Shown here piece by piece: positions 11,384 through 20,103 of a stretch of 64,000 bases of DNA. The translations under genes and the position numbers were made by a program. The stretch lies in contig NC_045145.1 in assembly GCF_008831285.2 (NCBI RefSeq), positions 9,424,802-9,488,801 on the forward strand, given 5' to 3'. This stretch comes from Nymphaea colorata. Its lineage: Eukaryota > Streptophyta > Magnoliopsida > Nymphaeales > Nymphaeaceae. The notes under the pieces are model-generated. The model was not told the origin of the DNA, made no database searches, and was given only the letters and a program-made list of their open reading frames with translations. The number at the start of each line of letters is the position of its first letter. The first letter of the stretch is position 1.

Positions 11384-11888
11384 CATCGTCACAAATAACG
11401 TCTCGGAGTTTTAAACGGCGAGGTTTTTTTTTAGTATAATACGGTAGCTTGAAAGTAACGGGAAAAATATGGTAAATTTTTAAAAATTTTAGAAAACTAA
11501 AAATGGGAAAAAATAAATAAGTGAGAAACTAAATAACATAAACATCAAAAGACAAGTAGATTTGCAACAAATAAAAAATAGAAAATGAAAAAAACAAACT
11601 GTTTGGCATTAAAAAAACTGAAAAAATGAAAAAAGTGAAAAAAACGTGACAAAACGTGAAAAAATGTGTTAAAAACGTGTTTTTTTCGTTTTTAACATAT
11701 TTAAAAAAAAAAAAACGTGTTTTTTCAAAGTTTTAAATGGCCATTTAATGTATCACGTTTTTTTCGTGTTTTTTTTTAAAGTTTTAAATGGCCATTTAAT
11801 GTATCACGTTTTTTTCGTGTTTTTTTTTTTTAAAAAACACGTTTTTTTCGTGTGTTTTTTTTTTTGAAAAAAACTTTTGTGACTATTG
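11384..11888. mobile_element. hAT-like non-autonomous element, family II
   Basis: Ends CATCGTCACAAA and TTTTGTGACTATTG (imperfect inverted pair). Flanked by the 8-base duplication GTATAAAC at 11376-11383 and 11889-11896. Interior is A/T-homopolymer rich with repeated CGTGTTTTTT motifs; no coding. Same family as 40147-40543. Confidence 0.75.
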
Positions 11889-11896
11889 GTATAAAC

Positions 11897-12284
11897 CAAA
11901 AAAGGTTTATTGGAAAGCAGCTATGAAGGTCTCCAGATATCTCAATTTGTCTCCAAGGAATAGACTTTTGTTTAAGAAAAGTGATTCTCTTGATGTTACA
12001 ACTTACTCAGATGCAGATGAAGCAGGATCTATTGAAAACAAAAAATCCATTATTGGCTACTCCATTTTAATTGGTAATTAACTTAAATACTTGAAGGAAC
12101 AAAAAACATGCAGTTATAGCAAGATCAAGTGCAAAATCAGAATATAGAGCTATGACACAAACAACTCCTGAAATGATAAGGGCCGAGGTTAATGTTAACT
12201 TAACTGAGTGTACCAGTTTCTGTTCCCATGAAGATGATGTGTGACTATAAGGTGCTACCTATGTAGCTAACATTTTGGTAGTGT
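11897..12284 (+). pseudogene. RNase H remnant of copia copy B
   Basis: Reads like AAMKVSRYLNLSPRNRLLFK, YSDADEAGSIENKKSIIGY and [20 protein letters not shown], the RNase H order YSDAD...[10 protein letters not shown]. Ends at the DNA element at 12285. Confidence 0.6.
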
Positions 12285-13007
12285 TGTACGATACGTACGA
12301 TACGGGGCCGATACGTACGATATGATATGTATCTTTTATAAAATACAATACAATACACGCCCCGTATCTTACGATACAAGCTGATTTCAAAAAATGGGGG
12401 CTGGAACCCCCCTTTTCGAGTTTTTTTTTATAAAAGCCTTGCCCCTCTTCATTTTTAACCTAGAGATTGTGCCGCTGTGGAGGGAAATTATCGATTTCCA
12501 TCGTTAAATCATTGATTTTCATAATGAAATCATCGATTAAACCATGGATTTGTGCGTGGGTGGCTGATTCTCGTTGGGAGGAAAGAGGTTTTTTTAAATC
12601 GTGAAAATGAAAATGAAGAAGAAGATGGAGATGAGGATGAGAATGAATATGATGAAGATTATGAATGAGAGTCGAGAGTGCTTTCATTTTATATGTATTG
12701 ACATTGAACATTGTCACAATTTCATTATCATCTTGTGATGTAATACATAACAGCTAAAACTTGTTTTTTGATGTGGTATCTCATAGACTTATGGACCTTA
12801 TGACTTATAAATCTATGTGTTTTTTATGAAGAACATATTATTCTTGTTTTTTTCCTGATTTTTTATGATTTTTTTGAATTTTTTCCTATTTTTTTCTGAT
12901 TTATTAAAAAAAACGATACTGTTACGATACGTTACGATATTTTACGATACAGCGTATCTTAAAGCCAAACCGATACGGCTTACGATACACTTTTTACAAC
13001 ATTGCAA
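12285..13007. mobile_element. TACGATACG-rich terminal-repeat element, family III
   Basis: Begins TGTTGTACGATACGTACG and ends TACACTTTTTACAACA; GATACG-type motifs are concentrated at both ends. It splits the RNase H region of copia copy B. A possible imperfect target duplication is TTTGGTA/TTTGGTG. A second, inverted copy is at 30734. Boundaries are good to a few bases. Confidence 0.65.
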
Positions 13008-13222
13008 TTTGGTGTTTCATGAAATGACCAAACATATTGAGATTGATTGCCATTACATATCTGATATATAGTCTCCAAGAAAGGAAAAAATTTGCACAAT
13101 TCATGATTCAGTTGAAGAGGAAGTTAGCCATGTGTTCAATGGACCTCTACCTATATCTGGTTTTTCTAAATGTTATGACAAGTTGAGCAAGATCAATATC
13201 AAAGTTCCAGCTTGAGGAAGAG
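13008..13222 (+). pseudogene. C-terminal end of copia copy B pol
   Basis: VFHEMTKHIEIDCHYISDI, a stop, then SGFSKCYDKLSKINIKVPA, the polyprotein end seen in copy A, followed by the purine tract CTTGAGGAAGAG and the LTR start. Confidence 0.6.
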
Positions 13223-13337
13223 TGTTGAAAGAAAAGTAAAGTTAGGATGAGAGGTTATTAGAACTTTAGAAAAGTATAGAGCTCTCTTTATTAATTATGT
13301 TTTGGCAACCCTTAACCTCCACTTAGATAGATTAGAA
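13223..13337 (+). repeat. Start of the 3' LTR of copia copy B
   Basis: Starts TGTTGAAAGAAAAG after the purine tract CTTGAGGAAGAG. Interrupted at 13338 by a hAT-like element; flanking DNA resumes at 14115. The LTR end was not located. Confidence 0.5.
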
Positions 13338-13994
13338 CCATGAAACACGAGTGTGACATAGGAGGTGGCGTGTTAGTGTCTACTCTCCCCAATAGGGGTG
13401 CAGGTACCGACACGCTGGTCAACGGCGTTTGAGCTTGTGTCCGTTCATTTTCAGATACGGTTAGTGCTGACCGAACCCAATTTCATCCGTTAATTTTGAT
13501 TTTCCCCCTTTACCTCTTTCTGTATGTGACTTCCCTTCCTTCTGCATGTTCCCTACTGTGCTTCGTTCTTCTCCTTCCTCTGCCTCCTCTTCGTTGTTGC
13601 ACTCAGACCTCCTATTCACCACGGACTCTTCCTCGCCGGCAACACCTTCACCAATTCCGGCATCAGGTAATCTACAAATCCTTCAAACCTCCTTACCCCC
13701 TTCCCCATACTCCTTACGCTCAGTTTCCAGCTTCCATTGGCAGGTAATCCACCAGTTTTACTAGTTCCTTCTTGTTACCCTGTCCTGCTATATTTCCATT
13801 GCTTCTTGTCCTTCATACACGCTGCTATTAACTGTATGTTCTTATTTACTGTCCTATACCTGCTCTTTTTTACTGTCCTATTTCAATCGTTGACAACCAA
13901 ACTTGACTTGAATTGATGAATCATGAATCAAATGGTGAATGGTACATTTTTAGTTTGTCTAAAATCTTAATGAATATATTTTTCTGTATTATTT

Positions 13995-14036
<42 letters not shown>

Positions 14037-14114
14037 AACCGTACCCGCGTACCCATGATTTTAAATTTGGTCTGCACCCATACCTGTATCCGCACCCGTA
14101 CCCATGTGACATAG
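13338..14114. mobile_element. hAT-like non-autonomous element, family I (GGTACC/GTACCC-rich ends)
   Basis: Starts CCATGAAACACGAGTG, ends CCCATGTGACATAG; the right end has ACCCGTACCC-type repeats. ATTAGAA flanks it at 13331-13337 and 14115-14121 (8 bases if the shared G is counted). Interior is C/T-rich with a TA microsatellite. Same family as 33032-33635, where the 8-base duplication is perfect. Confidence 0.7.
14000..14032. repeat. TA dinucleotide microsatellite
   Basis: About 16 TA units inside the family I element. Confidence 0.95.
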
Positions 14115-14241
14115 ATTAGAATTAATAAAAAGTAGACTTCCTTATTTCCCAATTTGTTGTAACATGTTAAAGCCTTTAGGTCATAGGTTTTCAGTTAAGA
14201 AACGCTTTAGTTCTCTTGTTAACCTTAATAACCATTGTAGT

Positions 14242-14476
14242 TGTTGACATATGTTGTATTTGGGTCACATATCTGGGTCTGGATCTGGACCCGATCCAGT
14301 GTGTTGTTATGGCCCTGCTTAACCTATGTAAACCCTAATTTCGGTGTGTGAATGAAATTTTAAGCGAGAGTGTCTGGCTGCTAGTGGGCACCAGTCCTCC
14401 TTACCCGTGGTTTTATCCCTCTTGTTGAGGGGTTTTCCACGTTACATCGTGTTCTACTCTTGCTTTTGTTTCTACA
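14242..14476 (+). repeat. 5' LTR of copia copy C
   Basis: TGTTGACATATG ... TTTCTACA, followed directly by the primer site. Confidence 0.93.
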
Positions 14477-14489
14477 TGGTATCAGAGCC
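14477..14489 (+). other. Primer binding site of copia copy C
   Basis: TGGTATCAGAGCC immediately after the 5' LTR; initiator-Met tRNA complement. Confidence 0.9.
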
Positions 14490-15273
14490 ACGTCGGTTCT
14501 GATTTTTCTACTATGCTCATGGTGTGCTCGTGGTGGAGGAAATTTGTGTCATCATTGTGACCGTCCCGCCCTGCCGGTTCTGCCGTGAAGTTCCAGCGTC
14601 GCCCAACGGCCAAAGTGATCCTGGTTTTACTGTTCACTCTGGACTGGATCTCACCGCTGTCCAGATCGCCCATTCCTCCCTATGTGTTCCTGTGCATCAA
14701 CAGTGGAGCGACGTCGCCTGCGCCTGTGCTGCTCCATCTAGCATCGCCGTCGCCGCCCGTGCTCCCTGAGTCACCACCCAGCATCGCCTCCATCGTCCGG
14801 CTCTTTGCTGTCAGCATCTTCTGTCTAGCGCGCCTGAAGAACTTCCATCACTGCCTTGCATCGCCCGACGTGTGTGGGACTCTGCCTGCCACTGCACTCT
14901 GCGCCTGTGACATTGTCCCCGACGGTACTCTCCAAGTCGTCGCTCCCTCTTCTGTTGTTCCTCCCTGTTGTTGAGACCTCGAGCTCTCTGCTTCCGTCGT
15001 TCTTCTCCCCATTGCACGGAATCCAACAGAGTTTCTTCTCGCCTCCAGCTCTGCGTCTGACGGGTCTCCCTCCTGCGTTTCTGCATTTCTTCCAGACGTC
15101 CTGCTACCACTGCTTCCTGCTGTTCTCCCTGTTGCCGTCTGTCCAGTGTTGTCGTTTTGGTCAGCGGCGCCAGTATATCCGTCTTCTCTGTCCTACACCG
15201 TCTGCTGCCTTCAGCACCGCCAGTTTTCTCCCCACGTAACCAGAATATTGTTGTGGTAGCGCTGAATCTTGAG
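14490..15273 (+). other. Untranslated leader of copia copy C
   Basis: C/T-rich region between primer site and the gag start. It has open frames on both strands with no family motif; these look like composition effects. Confidence 0.6.
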
Positions 15274-16200
15274 TATGGCAAAATCTTCATCATCTACGAT
15301 CAATATAGACCACGCTGATGTTGGAGCCTCTAGAACAGTTTCTGGTTCAAGTTATTACTATTCGTCTTACCAAAGAAAACTATCTTCAGTGGTCAGCCGC
15401 TGTCACTATGGGAATTGTTGGTCGGGGCCGTATTGCTTATGTTAATGGGAGGAAGATTGAACCGGCTGAAACTAGCATTGCTTGGGACACATGGTTTCTT
15501 GAGGACAACCAAGTTAAAACTTGGATTGTCAACTCAGTCTCCACTGAGATTCAACCCCTCATTCTTCGCAAGAGGACTGCGAGAGATATGTGGGTTATAC
15601 TTGAGCAGATGTATGGGCAGAAGAGGAAAGTTGTTCGAGTGTATCAGTTGATGAAGGATGTCTATTCTTTACGGCAAGGTGAACACTTTGTAGCAGATTC
15701 CTATGCAGCCTTGAAATCTAAGTGAGAGGAACTTGACTACTATTTGATGACACTTGGAATTGTCCCCAAGATCAAGTGCGACATGTAGCCAAAGAATGGG
15801 AGAATAGGGTGTTCCTATTTTTAGCAGGGTTAAATGATGACTTTGAAGGTATAAGGAGTCAAATCCTTAATAGTTAATTCTGACGAACTACCTAGTATTG
15901 AAGATATTTACTCCTGTGTAGAGGCTGAAGAGCAAAGACGTCATGTTATTACTGGGAAAAAGGGGGATCACATCTCGTATAAGTAGGAGCTACTCAACCT
16001 CCTCGCAAGTGCACTCACTGCAAGAAGATTGGTCATACAGTGGATTTTTGTTCGGACCTCCATCCTGAAAAGAAGAATAGTCGAGGGTAACCTTCCAATG
16101 GGAAGAAATCTACTTCTGATGCTACCAACTCTAGTGGAGGGAAAACCTCTATTTCAGCTGAACAGATTCGTGAGCTTCATGCTTATCTAAGTCAGAATGA
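15274..16200 (+). pseudogene. Copia copy C gag with zinc knuckle, frameshifted
   Basis: ATG at 15274 opens a short frame (MAKSSSSTINIDHADVGAS), then a shift near 15330 moves the gag frame to VQVITIRLTKENYLQWSAAV, IEPAETSIAWDTWFLEDNQV and ARDMWVILEQMYGQKRKVVR. TGA at about 15723 and further shifts follow. The CCHC knuckle CTHCKKIGHTVDFCSDLHPE lies near 16015-16075. Confidence 0.8.
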
Positions 16201-16216
16201 TGTTGGTCAGGCCGAA

Positions 16217-17460
16217 GTGTTAGATGATGTGAAGGTTAACCATGCTCTGGCCATTTCTGGTGAAAAAGTTAATTCTTGTATGGAAGAATGGATTGTTGAC
16301 AGTGGTGCCACCCATCACATGACTGACAATCCTAAGTTTTTTCATGAGTATAAGCTATCTTCTGGAAATGAACGTGTTTCTCTTGTCGATGGTTCCTTTA
16401 ACTCTGTGGCAAGAAAAGGGAGTCTTTCTTTGTTAAACAAATTTTTAGTGCATGGTGTCTTACATGTTCCTCATATTCCCTTGAATCTGTTATCTGTCAG
16501 CAAGATTACTAAGGAGTTGAACTGTGAACTCATATTCTCTACAAATCGTTGTGTTTTGCAAGACTTGGTGACAGGGAAGAGGATTGAGATTGGTTTGGTG
16601 TCTGAAGGCTTATATCAACTTCCCATCCGTGTGGCCAATGCTCTTATGACAGCAGTTAGCAGGACCAAGAAGAAGAGAAGATTGTCTTCAGTTATTTTTG
16701 TATTGGCATGAACGCCTTGGACATCTCCCTTTTGGAGTTTTGAAACAGTTATTTCTTGAGTTATGTTCCAGTTTGGCAATATCTATGATATCTTGTGATG
16801 TATGTCAGTTTGCTAAACATGTTAGGGCTTCATACCCTGTTTCCAACAGTCATGCTATAAATGATTACTCACGAACTACCTTTGTTTACCTGTTGAAAGA
16901 TCGTAGTGAAGTGTCTCATGTCATAGAGACCTTCATTCTTCTTGTGGAGAACCAATATGGTGGTTCTGTTAAGACCTTTCGGTCTGATAATGCTCGTGAG
17001 TATGTGTGTCAAGCTGTTGAGGATTTCCTTCAAAAAAAAAGAGATTGTTCATGAGACATCTTGCAGCTATACCCCTCCTGAAAATGGGGTCGCTGAGAGG
17101 AACAATCGTCAGTTGCTTAATGTCACCAGAGCCCTCTTGTTTCAAAGGAATCTCCCAAAACATTATTGGGGAGATGTTGTTCTTACTAGTGCATACTTGA
17201 TTAACCGCATGCCTAGTCGTGTGTTAAATGGGTGGACTCCCCACTCTATGCTTCTAGGGAATCGTCAACCCTTCACCTTTCCCTTCGTGTCTTTGGATGT
17301 GTTTGCTTCAATCATGATCACAGCCCTAATGTTAAAAAACTTGATCAAAGGTCAATTAAGAGAATATTTGTTGGGTATCCTCCTACTCAAAAGGGGTATA
17401 AATGTCTTGATCCTACCACTGGTCATGTTTACGTTACCAAGGATATCACATTCTTAGAAC
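16217..17460 (+). pseudogene. Copia copy C protease and integrase, with part of the integrase core missing
   Basis: Protease WIVDSGATHHMTDNPKFF (16289), pre-integrase YWHERLGHLPFGVLKQLF and CDVCQFAKHVRASYPVSNS, then directly INDYSRTTFVYLLKDRSEV. The usual segment with the first catalytic Asp (DVWG-type) between these two is absent. Next come FRSDNAREYV, ENGVAERNNRQLLNVTRALL and [21 protein letters not shown] frameshift near 17035 lies in an A run. Confidence 0.82.
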
Positions 17461-18065
17461 ATGTCTCTTATTTTGGTGAGAATCCTCTTCAGGGGGAGAA
17501 GTCTATGTCAGGGGAAAAGTATTGTCTGAGTCAGGAAATTCAATTTACAGATTTCTTGGAGTACAAGCGGGAAGAGAGTCCACCGATTGTTGAGGTGCTT
17601 GAACATGAGAGGAATGAAGGGTGTTCCACTGGAACGGAAGAGGAATGTAATCGTTCCACTGGGACGGAAGAGGAATGTAATCACTTGTTTGGACAAGTGT
17701 ACTCTAGGCGAAGATTTCGTACAGATAAGGTGACTGATGGTGAGAATTCTACTCCTAATCCCAATCCTACTTCCTCCCTAGATGACCCAAGTCGTGCTCA
17801 GACGAAACCTATTGAGGAAGACATTCAAACAGAAACTACAAATGAAGAGTTTTCCATTGCCCTGAGAAAGGGTGTCAGGTCATGTACTCAACACCCTATT
17901 GGTAGTTTTGTGTCATATTCTAGACTGAGCACGGATTACAAATGTTTTGTATCATCTCTTTCTTTGGCTGTGATTCTCAGGACTGTTATAGAGGCTCAAA
18001 GTGATCCCAAGTGGACTCATGCTATGCAAGAAGAGATGGAAGCCTTGAGCAGAAACCGGACATGA
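17232..18065 (+). pseudogene. Copia copy C integrase C-terminal region and linker
   Basis: Reads SLRVFGCVCFNHDHSPNVKK, IFVGYPPTQKGYKCLDPTTG, a variable acidic linker with a 30-base in-frame repeat (STGTEEECNR, about 17628-17690), then FSIALRKGVRSCTQHPIGSF and DPKWTHAMQEEMEALSRNRT. A TGA at 18063-18065 replaces the Trp seen in the copy at 1 (KTWEVV). Confidence 0.75.
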
Positions 18066-18068
18066 GAA

Positions 18069-19497
18069 GTGGTAGAGATCCCTGAAGCGGCTCATTTGGT
18101 TGGATCCAAGTGGGTCTACACCATTAAGTACAAACCAGATGAGAATGTTGAGACGTACAAAGCTCGCTTGGTTGCCAAGGGGTTTAGTCAGAAATATGGG
18201 ATTGACTACATGAAGACGTTTGCTCCTGTTGCGAAGATGAAGGCTATTAGAGTTAGTGCTGAAGGAGTGGAAGATGTGTCAACTTGATGTTAAGAATGTT
18301 TTTCTTAACGGAGATCTTGAAGAAGAAGTGTATATGTGTATACCCCCAGGATATGAGGAACCGGGAAAATGCTGTAAACTAAAGAAAGCGTTGTATGGTC
18401 TCAAGCAGTCTTCCTGATCATGGTTTGGACGTCTTAGACTTGTAATGAGACAACATGGCTACAATCAAGGAAATGGAGATCATACTCTGTTTGTAAAGAG
18501 GAATGAGGGTAAGGTTACTCTTTTGTTAGTCTATGTTGACGATATGATTGTTACAGGTGATGATGAAGATGAGATAACAAGATTAAAGGGTTTACTGGCT
18601 GTTGAATTTGATCTCAAGGACCTTCGCAAACTGAGATATTTTCTTGGTATTGACATTGCTAGATCAGGTATGAGCCTTGATATAAATCAAAAGAAGTATA
18701 CCTTAGATTTACTGAAGGAGATAGGAAAACTAGGGTGTAGACCGGCTTCTACTCCTCTGGATGTTGAACACAAACTCAGTATTAAGGATGGAGAACCTCT
18801 TGGTGAAGAAGCTAAGGGGAGGTATGAACGTCTGGTTGGAAGATTGATCTACCTCACTCTGACTAGACATGATATCACCTTTGTTGTGAATGTGATGAGT
18901 CAGTTCATGCACGCGCCTACAGACACTCACTTGAAGGCTGCCAACAAAATCTTGTGTTACTTGAAGAGGAATCCTGGCAAGAAGCTTCTATATGACAAGG
19001 GGTTTCTATATGTGAAACAAGGGCCTATTGAGATTGAAGGGTATTCTGATGCAGACTGGGCAGGCTGTGTTGATTCTAGAAGATCTACTTCAGGGTACTG
19101 CGTCTACTTGGGGAAAAATCTTGTTGTTTGGAAGAGCAAGAGACAAGATGTTTGTTCCCGCTCAAGTGCAGAGGCTGAATATAGGGTTCTTGCTACTGAA
19201 GTGTCAGAATTACTGTGGCTGAAAATATTGCTGACTGATATTGGAATAGAGACTGAAGGACATATGAAGATGTACTGTGAGAACAAGTCCGCAATCAATC
19301 TGGCCAGCAACCCGGTGTTACATGACCGAACAAAGCATGTTGAGATTGACCATCACTTCATCCGAGAGAGAATTGATGTCAGAGAGTTGATTCTACCATA
19401 TATGAAATCTGAAGACCAAACTGTCGATGTTCTGACTAAAGCCTTACCTTTGACTCAGTTCGAGAGGAATGTATCCAAGTTCGATATGTATGCCTAA
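18069..19497 (+). pseudogene. Copia copy C reverse transcriptase and RNase H, two frames
   Basis: 18069-18287 gives [20 protein letters not shown] and [20 protein letters not shown]; a short deletion shifts frame, and a TGA sits near 18415 in the KQSxRAWF motif. 18445-19497 is open: YVDD at 18532-18543, LRYFLGIDIARSGMSLDINQ, YSDADWAG, SRSSAEAEYRVLA, KHVEIDHHFIRERI, ending FDMYA. Confidence 0.85.
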
Positions 19498-19509
19498 CTT
19501 GAGGGAGAG

Positions 19510-19748
19510 TGTTGACATATGTTGTATTTGGGTCACATATCTGGGTCTGGATCTAGACTCGATCCAGTGTGTTGTTATGGCCCTACTTAACTTGTGTAAA
19601 CCCTAATTTCGGTGTGTGAATGAAATTTTAAGAGAGAGAGAGTGTCTGGCTGCTAGTGGGCACCAGTCCTCCTCACCTGTGGTTTTTTCCCTCTTGTTGA
19701 GGGGTTTTCCACGTTACATCGTCTTCTACTCTTGCTTTTGTTTCTACA
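19510..19748 (+). repeat. 3' LTR of copia copy C
   Basis: Same termini as 14242-14476, preceded by the purine tract CTTGAGGGAGAG and followed by the target duplication gtagt. Confidence 0.93.
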
Positions 19749-19753
19749 GTAGT

Positions 19754-19986
19754 ATTTCTACTTGCTTTCTTTTTTGCTTCTCCCTAATGCTTCTAGGGAA
19801 TTTTAATTCATCCAATCTTATAGGAGGCCAAATACAGACAAAGCACTAGCATATATTATCGATGAAGGATATCAACTAGTGAATTTACAAGGATTTATCA
19901 CAACCAATTCTTCTGGAACAGCATTTATTTTAATAAATAAAATTCAAAGTAAAGAAAACAATAGGCAAAAAAATACACCATCTAAC
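19754..19986 (+). other. Flank of copia C with a short unidentified open stretch
   Basis: Non-genic DNA of intron 12 next to exon 12. A plus-strand stretch near 19830-19950 reads ALAYIIDEGYQLVNLQGFIT then TNSSGTAFILINK without stops. It looks like a coding remnant of a mobile or viral element, but I cannot name the family. Confidence 0.3.
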
Positions 19987-20103
19987 CTCAGGAATTTTGA
20001 CATTAAGTTCTTCAGATAACTGGTAGATTGATGTATTTGCATCTACGTCAAAGATACCATCAGCTCGCATAACCACATAACCAGTTTTTCTTTGGATCTC
20101 CTC
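19987..20103 (-). CDS. Exon 12 of the chloroplast CNNM/CorC-type gene (last exon in window)
   Basis: 117 bases, residues 484-522: [20 protein letters not shown] then [19 protein letters not shown], the start of the CorC_HlyC domain. Acceptor GTATCAG, donor CCTGAG|GTTAGA in phase 0. The expected continuation (a GxxYET...GFV segment) was looked for on the minus strand in 1-19986 and not found. Confidence 0.94.

Larger units (their letters stand above)
9030..13337 (+). mobile_element. Heavily decayed Ty1-copia element (copy B), interrupted by two DNA elements
   Basis: Short in-order remnants on the plus strand: gag C-terminus, pre-integrase, integrase, RT, RNase H and the start of the 3' LTR at 13223. 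Wording (LVAxGYxQTY, KHIEIDCHYI, CSKxxMIDIYAPA-like end) places it with copies A and D. Interrupted at 11384-11888 and 12285-13007, and its LTR at 13338-14114. No 5' LTR was recognised. Confidence 0.75.
14242..19748 (+). mobile_element. Complete Ty1-copia element, copy C (two LTRs, TSD gtagt)
   Basis: LTRs 14242-14476 and 19510-19748, primer site, gag, protease, integrase remnant, RT and RNase H in order. Target duplication gtagt at 14237-14241 and 19749-19753. About nine or ten substitutions plus a 4-base gap between LTRs, so older than the elements at 2399 and 53074. Coding carries stops, frameshifts and a missing integrase segment. Same lineage as 1-1894 and 45374-47131. Confidence 0.94.

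Noticed and set aside
14482-15293. Open frames on both strands between the copia C primer site and gag
   Set aside because: They lie in the element's untranslated leader, are Cys/Pro/Arg-rich and have no family match.
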